A stretch of 64,000 bases of DNA from Hellea sp039977295 (GCA_039977295.1 JBDWDN010000005.1:78981-142980), one strand, 5' to 3'; positions 40,987 to 50,466 are shown, counted from the stretch's first letter. Numbers and translations: made by a program. The notes: generated by a model from the sequence alone, not told the origin.

Positions 40987-41994
40987 TTAACCCCAAAGGT
41001 CTTGCTCAGGGGGATGGATGATCGATCCTTCATAGCGCATGGCTTTATCTCTATCCTTTGCCAGCAATAACGGGCCATCTAAATCAATACAATCGGCATA
41101 GCTCTCGAGCATCATGATGGGCGCCATCGCTAGCGATGTTCCCACCATACATCCTGCCATTATAATGAAGCCTTTGGCCTTTGCCGCGCGCATAAGCTCT
41201 AACCCCGCCGTTAGGCCCCCGCATTTATCAAGCTTTACATTCACCGCGCGGTAGCCGGCCTCCCAAAGGCGGTCTAAATCCTTAGCGGTGTGTAAAGACT
41301 CATCTGCGCAAAATACCGGCAGGGCGTTAGGCGTGTTTGGAACTCTGTCATCATGCGCGCGGGGCAGGGGCTGCTCAATCATGACCACAGGCAAGCCGCT
41401 TAGCGCAGATTGAAATGCCGTTACGGTGTCAGGGGATAAGGCTTCATTGGCGTCAATAATCAGCTCGGCATCTGGGCGAGCCTCCATAACCGCCAAACAG
41501 GCTGCTAGGCCCTCATCGCTTCCAATTTTTACCTTTAAAAGCGGATAGGCGCTGGCCTTGAGGGCGGCTGAACGCATCTTTGCGGCTGTATCGATGGATA
41601 ATGTATAGGCGGTTCGCCGCGGCCGGGGCGTGGCCAGACCTAACAGTTCAGCTATTGTTTTGCCTTTTGTCTTAGCGGTCAAATCCCATAGCGCGCAATC
41701 CACGGCATTTCTGGCAGCGCCTGCGGGTAAAAGGTCTTGCAGCGTTTCAGGAGCAATGCCTTTTTCAAGATGCGCGCGGATAGTTTCGATTTGCTGGCTT
41801 ACCCTTTGAGGCGTCTCATTATAGCGCGCATAAGGGCGGCATTCTCCGCGCCCCTCATATCCGCCGTCTTGTAAGGTCACGGTGACGACCGAAATTTCGG
41901 TCAATGCGCCCCGAGATATTCGAAATTCTCCGGCCACGGGCCATTTTTCCGTTTGAATTTTTAAGCGGGGCAATGCTAATCCTGTCTTGACCAA
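40987..41994 (-). CDS. Enolase-superfamily dipeptide epimerase / N-acetyl-D-glutamate racemase (DgcA-like)
   Basis: Mg-dependent racemase/epimerase of the muconate-lactonizing subgroup, 335 residues. The catalytic lysines are in LLKVKIGSD and AVNVKLDKCGG, and the metal ligands in LIIDANEA (Asp), VVMIEQPLP (Glu) and FCADESLH (Asp). Bacterial relatives either epimerise L-Ala-D/L-Glu from wall recycling or, in alphaproteobacteria, act as DgcA on N-acetyl-D-glutamate. The AGAARNAVDCALWDL and TAYTLSID stretches fit the latter, from memory. No dgcN partner is next to it. Divergent from mlaE (27 bases). Confidence 0.83.
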   Translation of the reverse strand: MVKTGLALPRLKIQTEKWPVAGEFRISRGALTEISVVTVTLQDGGYEGRGECRPYARYNETPQRVSQQIETIRAHLEKGIAPETLQDLLPAGAARNAVDCALWDLTAKTKGKTIAELLGLATPRPRRTAYTLSIDTAAKMRSAALKASAYPLLKVKIGSDEGLAACLAVMEARPDAELIIDANEALSPDTVTAFQSALSGLPVVMIEQPLPRAHDDRVPNTPNALPVFCADESLHTAKDLDRLWEAGYRAVNVKLDKCGGLTAGLELMRAAKAKGFIIMAGCMVGTSLAMAPIMMLESYADCIDLDGPLLLAKDRDKAMRYEGSIIHPPEQDLWG

Positions 41995-42021
41995 TGCCGC
42001 CTTGATACGCAGGTTGCGCGA

Positions 42022-43167
42022 ATGTCGTCAAATGCCATTTCAGACCCAGCGGAATATGAGCTGTCCCAAGCGGGACGGGTTGTGACCTTTAGGGCTGTGG
42101 GAGATTGGACCCTCAAAAATATAGGGCCGATTGACCCCGTGCTCTTATCAGAGCTCGAAGCGCTGGATTATGATAAGGTCCATTATGATTTTTCTGCTGT
42201 TACCGAGATGGACACCGCTGGCGCCTTTGTATTTGCGCGCGCCGTGCGTTTGGGGCCAGGCGACCGAAATGACTGGGAGGTGGTTCAAGGCAGCAAAGGT
42301 CAGCGCACCTTAATGCAGGCCGCCGCTGAATCGGTCTGGGGCGAGCCGCCCAAAGTGACACGCCAATGGTATGATTCCTTGACCCGCATCGGCATTGCGT
42401 CAGACCGGTTTTTTTCGGAACTGTTTGAAACGATTGCCTTTGTCGGTAAGTTTTTCTCCGTTTTCTTCAGACTTATATTGAGGCCTCGGCAGATACGCTG
42501 GAAATCCGTTGTGGCTTTGATCGAAGAAATCGGCCTGAATGCGGCGCCTATTGTCATGACGCTTTGCTTTTTCATCGGGGCTGTTATTGCTTATATGGGA
42601 GCAAATCTTTTGGCCTCATTTGGCGCCTCCGTCTTTATGGTTGACCTTGTAGGTGTGTCAGTCTTGCGAGAACTCGCGCCGATTATCACCGCGATTTTGA
42701 TCGCGGGCCGGTCTGACTCGGCTTTTACCGCGCAAATCGGCGCGATGAAGATGCGCCAAGAAATTGATGCTATGACCGTGATTGGGCTCGACACATTTGA
42801 AACCCTTGTTGTCCCGCGCGCGCTCGCATGCTTAGTCTCGCTCCCCATTTTGACGTTTCTGGGCATGATGAGCGGTATCTTTGCCGGGATGCTAATAGCT
42901 TGGACGGGCGGGATGGATATTTCGCCTGCTCTCTTCCTGACGCGGCTAAATGAAGTGGTTGGGGTCAAGAGCTTTTGGGTTGGCATGGTGAAAACGCCTT
43001 TCTTCGCCATTATCATTGCCGTTATTGGATGCCGTCAGGGCCTCGCCGTTACGGGCAGCGTCGAATCCCTTGGCTCGCGGACGACCCAAAGTGTTGTTCA
43101 ATCCATCTTTGCCGTGATTGCCGTGAACGCCGTCTTTGCCATTTTGTTCTATAAGATGGGGATATAA
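42022..43167 (+). CDS. mlaE: MlaE-type ABC transporter permease with N-terminal STAS domain
   Basis: Inner-membrane permease of a phospholipid/lipid transport system. Residues 1 to about 110 form a STAS-like domain (VTFRAVGDWTLKNIGPID, VHYDFSAVTEMDTAGAFVF) fused in front of the permease. The permease carries LVDLVGVSVLRELAPIITAILIAGRSDSAFTAQIGAMKM, the MlaE signature. In E. coli the STAS partner (MlaB) is a separate protein; here fusion removes that need. First gene of the mlaEFD-lipoprotein operon. Confidence 0.93.
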   Translation: MSSNAISDPAEYELSQAGRVVTFRAVGDWTLKNIGPIDPVLLSELEALDYDKVHYDFSAVTEMDTAGAFVFARAVRLGPGDRNDWEVVQGSKGQRTLMQAAAESVWGEPPKVTRQWYDSLTRIGIASDRFFSELFETIAFVGKFFSVFFRLILRPRQIRWKSVVALIEEIGLNAAPIVMTLCFFIGAVIAYMGANLLASFGASVFMVDLVGVSVLRELAPIITAILIAGRSDSAFTAQIGAMKMRQEIDAMTVIGLDTFETLVVPRALACLVSLPILTFLGMMSGIFAGMLIAWTGGMDISPALFLTRLNEVVGVKSFWVGMVKTPFFAIIIAVIGCRQGLAVTGSVESLGSRTTQSVVQSIFAVIAVNAVFAILFYKMGI

Positions 43168-43168
43168 G

Positions 43169-43957
43169 ATGAGTGCCGCCCAGAATATTATAGCCCCGCC
43201 CATGGAAGCTCGGGGGATTTTGACGCAATTTGGTGCCAATATTGTGCATGAGAATTTAGATTTTCGCGTCGAAAAAGGCGAAATTGTAGGACTTGTGGGG
43301 GGCTCTGGTTCGGGCAAATCCGTGTTGCTGAACACGATGCTAGGCCTGAAAGACCCAGAGGGCGGCGTCATTCGTTATTTCGGACGTGACCGCAGAGACC
43401 TCTCAGATGAAGAGCGCGCGGACATTAATAATGATATGGGTGTTTTGTTTCAGGGCGGCGCTTTGTTTTCCTCGCTGACGGTGCGTGAAAATATTATGGT
43501 GCCGCTGCGCGAACATACTGATTTGCCGGTCTCCCTCATGCGCGAACTTGCGGATATGAAAATTCATATGGTGGGATTGCCTGCGCAATCAGCCACGCTT
43601 TATCCGTCTGATCTGTCGGGCGGTATGAAGAAACGGGCGGGACTGGCGCGCGCGCTTTCCCTTGATCCAAAGCTCTTATTTTTAGATGAGCCTACGGCGG
43701 GCCTTGATCCAGTAGGCGCTAACGCATTCGATGAATTGATCCTAGGCCTGCGCGAAGCTATGGATTTGACAATTCTGATGATAACCCATGATCTCGACAG
43801 CCTTTACACAATCTGCGACCGCGTGGCTGTTCTGGTTGATAAACGCATTGCCATCGCGGATAGTCTGCCTAAAGTGCAGCAATATGATCACCCTTGGGTA
43901 AAAGAGTATTTCGGCGGGCCAAGATCGCGGGCCGCGCTAACAGCAGGAAAGACGTAG
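43169..43957 (+). CDS. mlaF: MlaF-type ABC transporter ATP-binding protein
   Basis: ATPase powering the lipid transporter. Walker A is GGSGSGKSVLLN, the signature LSGGMKKRAGLARAL, Walker B LLFLDEPTAGLDP, and the H-loop ITHDLDS. The start is placed at the ATG at 43169 (262 residues), two bases after the mlaE stop; a longer frame overlaps mlaE. It is followed after 13 bases by mlaD. Confidence 0.94.
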   Translation: MSAAQNIIAPPMEARGILTQFGANIVHENLDFRVEKGEIVGLVGGSGSGKSVLLNTMLGLKDPEGGVIRYFGRDRRDLSDEERADINNDMGVLFQGGALFSSLTVRENIMVPLREHTDLPVSLMRELADMKIHMVGLPAQSATLYPSDLSGGMKKRAGLARALSLDPKLLFLDEPTAGLDPVGANAFDELILGLREAMDLTILMITHDLDSLYTICDRVAVLVDKRIAIADSLPKVQQYDHPWVKEYFGGPRSRAALTAGKT

Positions 43958-43970
43958 GTCGGGCTATAGA

Positions 43971-44948
43971 ATGGAAAATAAAGCACATTATGCGCTGATC
44001 GGCACGTTCGTTTTGATGGCCCTTTTTGCGATCATCGCCTTCGTCGCGTGGTTGTCTAATGCGCAATTTGACCAGCAATTTGATAAATATGAGGTGTCTT
44101 TCCAAGGCGGCGTGCAGGGCTTGTCACAGGGCACTGAAGTTAGGTTTAATGGTTTAAAGGTGGGGGATGTCACACGCCTACGTATTGACCCCAATGACAC
44201 CAATGCCGTTTTAGTGGATATTCAAGTCGAGGCTGATACGCCTGTTGATACAAAAAGTATCGGGCGTATGGAGCCTCTTGGTCTTACAGGATTAAACTAC
44301 ATACAAATTATTCCTGGTGGGGAGGGCTTTCCGTTGATTAAGGATCTTCCGGGCCGCGGGCCTTATCGCCTCGTGGGGGAAGCCAGCCGGATTGATATGT
44401 TGCTGGGCGGCGGCGGCAATGTCATTGAGGCGGCGCAATCTGCCTTGGCCCGCGTAAACACCGTTATGTCGGAAGATGCGATTGCTGACTTTCACGGGAT
44501 TCTCTCTAATATCAATCAGATCACGACCAACTTCAAAGATTTAGATGTTGATGGGGAGTTAGTTGAACGCACCTTAACGGTTATCGCCCAGGCCGCGACG
44601 GATGTCTCAAGCGCAGCGAACGCCGTAGATATAGCGGCCCAGGATTTTGACAGCTTGGTAAAAGAGGACGTCAAGTCAGCCCTAGCCCGGGCCGAAGTCT
44701 CTATGGCTGAGCTCGATAAAGCGCTTGGTTCTATTGGCACGGCGGCGGACGGGACTGGGGATCTTATTACCGATAGCCGGGACGCGATTAACCGTCTTTC
44801 CAATTCAGGCCTGACCGATATGGAGGAAACCGTCGATGGAATTCGCCGTATCGTCGACACTCTGGCGCGCGTTGCGGACAGCCTTGAGCAGAACCCGACA
44901 GCCTTTATTGCGGGCACTGAAAGAGAAATAGTGGAGTTGCCGCAATGA
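43971..44948 (+). CDS. mlaD: MlaD-type MCE domain lipid-binding protein
   Basis: Periplasmic substrate-binding component anchored by one membrane segment (about 8-27, ALIGTFVLMALFAIIAFVAW). The MCE domain spans about 40-120 (VSFQGGVQGLSQGTEVRFNGLKVGDVTRL, GLTGLNYIQI). A long helical C-terminal region of about 180 residues rich in Asp/Ala follows. The length of 325 residues exceeds E. coli MlaD (183). Its stop overlaps the next start by four bases (ATGA). Confidence 0.92.
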   Translation: MENKAHYALIGTFVLMALFAIIAFVAWLSNAQFDQQFDKYEVSFQGGVQGLSQGTEVRFNGLKVGDVTRLRIDPNDTNAVLVDIQVEADTPVDTKSIGRMEPLGLTGLNYIQIIPGGEGFPLIKDLPGRGPYRLVGEASRIDMLLGGGGNVIEAAQSALARVNTVMSEDAIADFHGILSNINQITTNFKDLDVDGELVERTLTVIAQAATDVSSAANAVDIAAQDFDSLVKEDVKSALARAEVSMAELDKALGSIGTAADGTGDLITDSRDAINRLSNSGLTDMEETVDGIRRIVDTLARVADSLEQNPTAFIAGTEREIVELPQ

Positions 44949-45565
44949 AAACAATGAAAACAGTTTTAGTCGGCGCGGCGGCTTTTACTTTAGCTGGATG
45001 CGTATCCCTGTTGCCGGAACCCGCACCGGCCGACACGATCTATCGTCTTAGCGCTGTAAATGAGGGGGTACCACAAAGTCCCAATGCTAAGGTTGTACGT
45101 ATTGATCGCCCCAACGCCGCAAGTATATTTCAGGGACGAGATGTTGTTGTCTCTCCAGATGGTCGGCGTTTGGCCTCTGCCTCTCAAGCGAAGTGGGCGG
45201 AGTCTATCCCTGATATGGTTCAAAACAGTTTCGTTGATATTCTCGCTGAACGCGAAGGACTTGTTGGCGTGGTGCCCTCTTCGGGGGCCCGGACAGATAC
45301 GCGCGTGCATTTGACGATTAAAAGTTTTGAAGCGCGTTTCGATCAAGGCGAGGGCAATGCACCCTTAGCTGTGGTCCACTATTCAGCGACATTGTCAAAT
45401 GCCTCTAACCGTAACCTGCTTGGCACATATGACGTAAAGAAAACTGTTCGCTCTTCTGATATTCGTGTGTCCACGATTGTTGAAGCGATGGATAGCGCCA
45501 ATAAGCAAGCCTTAAACGCGATTACTGACTGGCTGGAAACACCAGAGGTGCGCAGTAAAGTTTAG
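44945..45565 (+). CDS. ABC-type transport auxiliary lipoprotein
   Basis: A 206-residue lipoprotein (lipobox LAGC, Cys19) of the family found with MCE transporters, related to PqiC/DUF330. Features are YRLSAVNEG near the start, a central strand-helix domain with RDVVVSPDGRRLASASQAKWAESIPDMVQNSF, and a C-terminal conserved strand block. It probably links the MCE tunnel to the outer membrane. The last gene of the mla operon; it overlaps the convergent DedA gene by four bases. Confidence 0.87.
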   Translation: MKTMKTVLVGAAAFTLAGCVSLLPEPAPADTIYRLSAVNEGVPQSPNAKVVRIDRPNAASIFQGRDVVVSPDGRRLASASQAKWAESIPDMVQNSFVDILAEREGLVGVVPSSGARTDTRVHLTIKSFEARFDQGEGNAPLAVVHYSATLSNASNRNLLGTYDVKKTVRSSDIRVSTIVEAMDSANKQALNAITDWLETPEVRSKV

Positions 45566-46116
45566 AGCTCGGTTTTTTCGGATTTTTTCCGTTTAAGAAT
45601 TTGATAGCCGACTAATAATAGCGCGACACTGATTCCAATAATTGGGAGAAGCCACTCGAATTTCTCGCCCATCACCTCGCCGAGCAAATGGCAAATGGTG
45701 AAGATGATGATTGTATAGACGGTCGCTGTCAGCGAGATCATCAAGCAAAACTTCCAATAGGGCACGCGAAAAAAACCACAAGCGACATAAGCCGGTATGC
45801 GGGCGAGCGGCAGAAAACGCGCCCCGAAAAGCGTAACGAGCGTGTAGCGCTGAACCTTGTCCTGTAGATCTGCGACGTGTTTCTTTTCAGCGAAGGCGCG
45901 GGCGCGAGAGTTTTTGAGCGCGGCCCAGCCAATCCAATATTTCCAGACATCTGATAATATCAGCCCTGCTAAAATCACAAAGAACATCGTCGGGAAATAT
46001 TGGGGATTATTGGCAGAGAGACTGGCAGCGGCGAGCACCGCTGCGTCTTCTTGGACAAAGGGCCCAAAGAACACGCCCACGTAAATAAGCCACCAAGACT
46101 CTGTCAGCAAATCCAT
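45562..46116 (-). CDS. DedA family membrane protein
   Basis: A 184-residue inner-membrane protein with four or five segments. FFGPFVQEDAAVLAAASLS, the membrane-embedded acidic loop of DedA, and FGARFLPLARIPAYVACGFFRVPYWKF, with the conserved FxxRFLPxxR-type motif, are seen. DedA proteins are linked to membrane lipid (undecaprenyl-phosphate or phosphatidylethanolamine) translocation. It ends tail-to-tail with the mla operon. Confidence 0.87.
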   Translation of the reverse strand: MDLLTESWWLIYVGVFFGPFVQEDAAVLAAASLSANNPQYFPTMFFVILAGLILSDVWKYWIGWAALKNSRARAFAEKKHVADLQDKVQRYTLVTLFGARFLPLARIPAYVACGFFRVPYWKFCLMISLTATVYTIIIFTICHLLGEVMGEKFEWLLPIIGISVALLLVGYQILKRKKSEKTEL

Positions 46117-46338
46117 AAATCTGTCGCAGCCCTTCCCGTATCATCGCTGATTCTAGGCTTAATGTGCGTTTTGAATGCCGATTGGCAAGTAAACACTGAA
46201 TTTTTGCGTAAAACACCCCGCAACAGGCGTTGCGTTCATATAATGAAAGTGACATAAGGCGCGAAATTTCACTGACAGACACGGGTGCTGAGCGAGACGC
46301 GTTGGCACCTTTCCTGTTTAAGACGATGGACGTTAGCC

Positions 46339-47679
46339 ATGAAGATTAAAGAACTCAAAGCCGAAGGCTTAAGCCACACTTACGCAATTACTGTGCCCAA
46401 AGAAGACTTGGCCACAAAGCTCGAAGCCAAAATTAAAGAGATGCAGCCGCAAGTCTCGCTCAAAGGCTTCCGCCCTGGTAAAGTGCCTGTTGGCCATATC
46501 CGTAAAATGTTCGGTCAAAGCATCATGAAAGACGTCGTCGAAGAGACAGTCAATGAAACAACGCAAAAAGCTATCAATGACAATAAAATCCGCCCTGCAG
46601 GTCAGCCGCAAGTTGACCTTCGCGCAAATGGCGAAGATGTCACAAAAGGCGAAGCAGATTTAGAATATCAACTGACAGTCGAGTCTATTCCTGATTTTGA
46701 GCCTGTTGAGCCTGATACATTAAAGTTCACGCGCCTAACGCATGAAGCTGATGAAAAAGAGCTAGATGCAGAAGTTGCAAAACTTGGCGAAGGTCAGAAA
46801 TCTTACAAAAAGAAAGCTAAGACTGCCAAAGCCAAAAAAGGTGACGCGGTCCTTATCGACTTTGTCGGCACAGTTGACGGCGTGGCCTTTGACGGCGGCG
46901 CGATGGAAGGTCATCAGCTTATTATCGGGTCTGGTTCTTTCATTCCCGGATTCGAAGATCAACTTGTCGGCGCCAAAGCTGGCGACGAATTAGACGTTAA
47001 GGTCACATTCCCAGATCCATACCAAGCCGCTGACCTCGCTGGTAAAGACGCAATCTTCGCGACGAAAGTTATCGAAGTTCAGGGCGAAAAAGATGCCGTG
47101 ATTGACGATGAGTTTGCGCAAAAGTTCGGCCTAGCCGACCTCGAAGCGCTTAAATCCGCCGTGAAGGATCAATATGCATCACAGCTTGAGATGCAATCAC
47201 GTATGAAGCTTAAGCGCGCCATCCTTGATGAGCTTGATAAAAAGCATAAATTCGACTTGCCGCCGCAAATGGTTGAGGCTGAATTTGGAAATATCTGGTC
47301 ACAAGTTCAGAGCGAAAAAGAAGCAGGTCAGCTTGACGAAGACGACGCAAAGAAAACCGATAAGCAGCTTGAAAAAGACTACCGTAAAATTGCGGAGCGC
47401 CGCGTGCGCTTAGGTCTCGTTCTAGCTGAAATGGGCCAAAAGCAAGAGATCCAAATCTCTAACGAAGAGCTTCAGCAAGCTATGATCGCCGAAGCCCGTC
47501 AATATCCAGGTCAAGAGCAGCAAGTTATCGAGTTCTATCAAAAGAACCCACAAGCGATTGCTCAGCTTCGCGCGCCGATCTATGAGGAAAAAGTCGTTGA
47601 TCTTATTATCGAAAAAGCCAAAGTTACTGATAAGAAAGTGACAAAAGACGTTCTCTTTGAAGAAGATGAAATGATCTAA
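46339..47679 (+). CDS. tig: Trigger factor (ribosome-associated chaperone)
   Basis: Binds nascent chains at the ribosome exit. The N-terminal ribosome-binding domain has LKGFRPGKVPVGHIRKMFG, the central FKBP-like prolyl isomerase domain VLIDFVGTVDGVAFDGGAMEGHQLIIGSGSFIPGFEDQLVGAKAG, and the C-terminal helical chaperone arm. The start is placed at the ATG at 46339 (446 residues, normal); a longer frame has 18 extra codons with no family match. The 222-base upstream leader holds no recognised gene. It is followed by a terminator and clpP, the usual order with clpX and lon. Confidence 0.96.
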   Translation: MKIKELKAEGLSHTYAITVPKEDLATKLEAKIKEMQPQVSLKGFRPGKVPVGHIRKMFGQSIMKDVVEETVNETTQKAINDNKIRPAGQPQVDLRANGEDVTKGEADLEYQLTVESIPDFEPVEPDTLKFTRLTHEADEKELDAEVAKLGEGQKSYKKKAKTAKAKKGDAVLIDFVGTVDGVAFDGGAMEGHQLIIGSGSFIPGFEDQLVGAKAGDELDVKVTFPDPYQAADLAGKDAIFATKVIEVQGEKDAVIDDEFAQKFGLADLEALKSAVKDQYASQLEMQSRMKLKRAILDELDKKHKFDLPPQMVEAEFGNIWSQVQSEKEAGQLDEDDAKKTDKQLEKDYRKIAERRVRLGLVLAEMGQKQEIQISNEELQQAMIAEARQYPGQEQQVIEFYQKNPQAIAQLRAPIYEEKVVDLIIEKAKVTDKKVTKDVLFEEDEMI

Positions 47680-47712
47680 GGTCTATTAGTTTCGAAAGCG
47701 AAACAACAAAAT

Positions 47713-47744
47713 AAAAAGCCCGGCTCATCGAGTCGGGCTTTTTT
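47713..47744. terminator. tig terminator, bidirectional
   Basis: AAAAAGCCCG and CGGGCTTTTT pair around an 11-base loop, with T run on the plus and A run on the minus. It can end both tig and the convergent gene at 47770. Confidence 0.85.
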
Positions 47745-47769
47745 ATACGGTAATATCAGAGATATTGGC

Positions 47770-48096
47770 TTATGCGGCTTTTAACATTTCAGTCAGGCCG
47801 CCCTGTATTTTGCGGGCCTCTTCAATGCCTAAACGCCCATCAACAAATTTGATGAAGTTATGTAACGACTCTGCTCCGTCATTATTCACATATGCATGAA
47901 GGACTTGCTCTTCGCGCTCGATGTCTGGGTGATTGATATTCAGTCCCGCCCGCGCAAAGTTATAAAGCCGCGGCAATATGATGAATTTTTGCACATTTGG
48001 CTGGCCCGCAGCGCCAATGAGCGCTTCCCATATGGCTACGTCTTGTTTTGCAATTGTTTGTGCGCGTTTTTTCCGAGCGAGATCTTTATCTGACAT
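47770..48096 (-). CDS. Unknown protein, 108 aa
   Basis: No family recognised. It is a mostly helical cytoplasmic protein starting SDKDLARKKRAQTIAKQDVAIWEALIG, with LYNFARAGLNINHPDIEREEQVLHAYV in the middle and no cysteine or membrane segment. The ATG at 48096 has GTGGGGG upstream; a GTG four codons earlier is the alternative. It stands between tig and clpP on the opposite strand, an insertion in the common tig-clpP-clpX-lon order. Confidence 0.65.
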   Translation of the reverse strand: MSDKDLARKKRAQTIAKQDVAIWEALIGAAGQPNVQKFIILPRLYNFARAGLNINHPDIEREEQVLHAYVNNDGAESLHNFIKFVDGRLGIEEARKIQGGLTEMLKAA

Positions 48097-48307
48097 GGAG
48101 GCCCCCACTGTTTGAATCGAAATGTGATTTAGGCAAACAATCTAAAAATGACAATGCAAATGTCCTCATAAGGGCATGTTTTTTGTAGTTTTCGCGTCTT
48201 AGTGACAGTGTCTCTTTAAAATTACAGTTTAAGGTGTTGAACGGATGTTTATCTCGCGCTTAAACCTTGTAAATTGAGACTATCGTGCAAATATACCTGT
48301 GATGCTT

Positions 48308-48337
48308 ACAGTCATAAAGCCTTAATCTTATGGCTGT
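48308..48337 (+). promoter_or_regulatory. Hairpin in the clpP leader
   Basis: ACAGTCATAA and TTATGGCTGT pair (one G-T) around ten bases, 45 bases before the clpP ATG. It has no T run. The gap 48109-48382 otherwise holds only the presumed promoters. Role unknown. Confidence 0.4.
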
Positions 48338-48382
48338 CCTATGCGTATAAAGAGATTAAGTGATTCATATTAAGGATATCCC

Positions 48383-49006
48383 ATGCACGACCCACAAGAC
48401 GTTCTGACAAGCTACCTCATTCCAACCGTTGTTGAGCAATCTAGCCGCGGTGAACGCGCCTTTGATATTTACTCTCGCTTATTGCGCGATCGTATTATTT
48501 TCCTATCAGGTGTTGTCGAAGACGGCATGGCGGCCTCGATCACGGCGCAGCTTTTGTTCCTAGAGAGCGAAAACCCGAAAAAAGAAATTTCGATGTATAT
48601 CAACTCTCCAGGCGGCGTCGTGACAGCTGGCATGGCGATCTATGACACGATGCAATATATTAAATCCCCCGTTTCGACCGTGTGTATGGGGCAAGCCTGC
48701 TCCATGGGTTCGCTTTTGCTCGCAGCCGGTGAGCCTGGTCAGCGTATAGCCCTGCCAAATGCCCGCGTCATGGTGCATCAACCTTCTGGCGGCTTCCGCG
48801 GACAGGCCTCTGATATTCAGCGCCATGCCAACGACATTCTTGCGATGAAAAAGCGCCTTAATGAGATTTACGTGCATCACACAGGTAAAAAATATGCTGT
48901 GATCGAAAAAACACTCGACCGTGACCATTTCATGACAGCCCAAGAAGCTAAAGATTTCGGTATTGTCGACCACGTCTATGAAAAGCGCGGCGAAGACAAA
49001 AAATAG
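48383..49006 (+). CDS. clpP: ATP-dependent Clp protease proteolytic subunit ClpP
   Basis: Tetradecameric serine protease chamber. The triad is Ser107 (GQACSMGS), His132 (VMVHQPSGG) and Asp181 (DRDHFM). The length of 207 residues is normal and no ClpP2-type features are seen. Together with ClpX downstream and SspB plus ssrA elsewhere in the window it degrades SsrA-tagged and cell-cycle proteins. Confidence 0.97.
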   Translation: MHDPQDVLTSYLIPTVVEQSSRGERAFDIYSRLLRDRIIFLSGVVEDGMAASITAQLLFLESENPKKEISMYINSPGGVVTAGMAIYDTMQYIKSPVSTVCMGQACSMGSLLLAAGEPGQRIALPNARVMVHQPSGGFRGQASDIQRHANDILAMKKRLNEIYVHHTGKKYAVIEKTLDRDHFMTAQEAKDFGIVDHVYEKRGEDKK

Positions 49007-49200
49007 AGACGAAAAGACTGTAAATGTTAACGCTGGCAAGTGATTTTCTCTTGCCAGCATTTAAAGAAAAGTGTTCCTTAGCGAGAAAGTGTAAGGCGCA
49101 ATTAATAAAACTGTCGTATTACGGGTCATAACAGACCCTAGATGACGGCATCGTCCTTGCAGTAAGATCTGTCAGAAACGGGCATAAGCGGAATAAGACT

Positions 49201-50466
49201 ATGAGCAAAACTACAGGTACAGACAGCAAAAACACGCTATATTGCTCATTTTGCGGTAAGAGCCAGCATGAAGTCCGCAAGCTGATTGCAGGACCGACAG
49301 TATTCATCTGTGATGAATGCGTCGAGCTTTGTATGGATATCATCAAAGAAGAGGGCAAAGGCTCTATCGCTAAGGCGCAAGAAGGCGTCCCGACGCCGCA
49401 AGAAATTTGCGATACGCTTGACGATTATGTTATCGGCCAAGCCCATGCGAAGCGCGTCCTCTCTGTGGCTGTTCACAATCACTATAAACGTCTTAACCAC
49501 GCAACATCTAATCCTGATGTAGAATTGGCGAAATCTAACATTTTGCTCGTCGGTCCAACAGGTTGCGGTAAAACCTTATTGGCGCAAACGCTCGCCCGTA
49601 TTTTGGACGTTCCGTTCACCATGGCTGACGCGACGACCCTAACAGAAGCGGGTTATGTCGGCGAGGACGTTGAAAACATCATTCTCAAATTGCTTCAATC
49701 TGCGGATTACAATGTGGAACGTGCTCAGCGCGGCATTGTTTACATTGATGAAGTTGATAAGATTAGCCGTAAATCTGATAATCCATCCATCACGCGCGAC
49801 GTATCGGGTGAGGGTGTTCAGCAAGCGCTTCTAAAAATTATGGAAGGCACAGTTGCCTCTGTGCCGCCGCAAGGCGGGCGTAAGCATCCACAGCAAGAGT
49901 TCTTGCAAGTGGACACAACAAATATCCTTTTCGTTGTCGGCGGTGCCTTTGCGGGGCTTGATAAAGTGATTTCAAATCGCGGCGAAGGCGCTTCGATTGG
50001 TTTTGGTGGCAAGGTCAAAGAAATTGATGAACGCGGCGTTGGCGCAATTCTTCAGGGCGTTGAGCCCGAAGATCTAACGCGTTTTGGCCTTATTCCTGAA
50101 TTTGTTGGCCGTCTGCCTGTTATTGCGACGCTCACAGATCTTGACGCGGAGGCCTTAGTAACAATTCTGACTCAGCCGCGCAATGCGCTGGTTAAGCAGT
50201 ATCAAACGCTGTTTGAGATGGAAGATGTGCGTCTGTCATTCTCTGATGACGCGCTTAAAGCCATCGCCAAAAGAGCGCTTGATCGTAAGACTGGCGCGCG
50301 GGGCCTTCGCTCGATAATGGAGGGGATTTTGCTCGATAGCATGTATGACCTTCCGTCTTATGAAGGCGTCGAAGAAGTTGTGATTAACGGCGAAGTTGTC
50401 AAAGGCGAAGCTAAACCCTTGCTGATTTATTCTGATAAGAAACAAACAAAAGACAAGGCTTCCTAG
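49201..50466 (+). CDS. clpX: Clp protease ATP-binding subunit ClpX
   Basis: AAA+ unfoldase feeding ClpP. The N-terminal zinc-binding domain has CSFCGK and CDEC (about 16-44), which docks SspB and other adaptors. Walker A is GPTGCGKT, Walker B VYIDEVDK, and the GYVGEDVE pore loop and IGFGG segment that contacts ClpP are seen. The 421-residue length is normal. It lies 194 bases after clpP, so it may have its own promoter. Confidence 0.97.
   Translation: MSKTTGTDSKNTLYCSFCGKSQHEVRKLIAGPTVFICDECVELCMDIIKEEGKGSIAKAQEGVPTPQEICDTLDDYVIGQAHAKRVLSVAVHNHYKRLNHATSNPDVELAKSNILLVGPTGCGKTLLAQTLARILDVPFTMADATTLTEAGYVGEDVENIILKLLQSADYNVERAQRGIVYIDEVDKISRKSDNPSITRDVSGEGVQQALLKIMEGTVASVPPQGGRKHPQQEFLQVDTTNILFVVGGAFAGLDKVISNRGEGASIGFGGKVKEIDERGVGAILQGVEPEDLTRFGLIPEFVGRLPVIATLTDLDAEALVTILTQPRNALVKQYQTLFEMEDVRLSFSDDALKAIAKRALDRKTGARGLRSIMEGILLDSMYDLPSYEGVEEVVINGEVVKGEAKPLLIYSDKKQTKDKAS

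Noticed and set aside
46160..46255. 31-codon frame before tig
   Set aside because: No ribosome-binding site, Cys/Arg-rich random composition and no conservation argument; treated as tig leader.
48560..49060. 166-codon minus-strand frame over clpP
   Set aside because: Antisense shadow; the clpP frame has complete catalytic residues.
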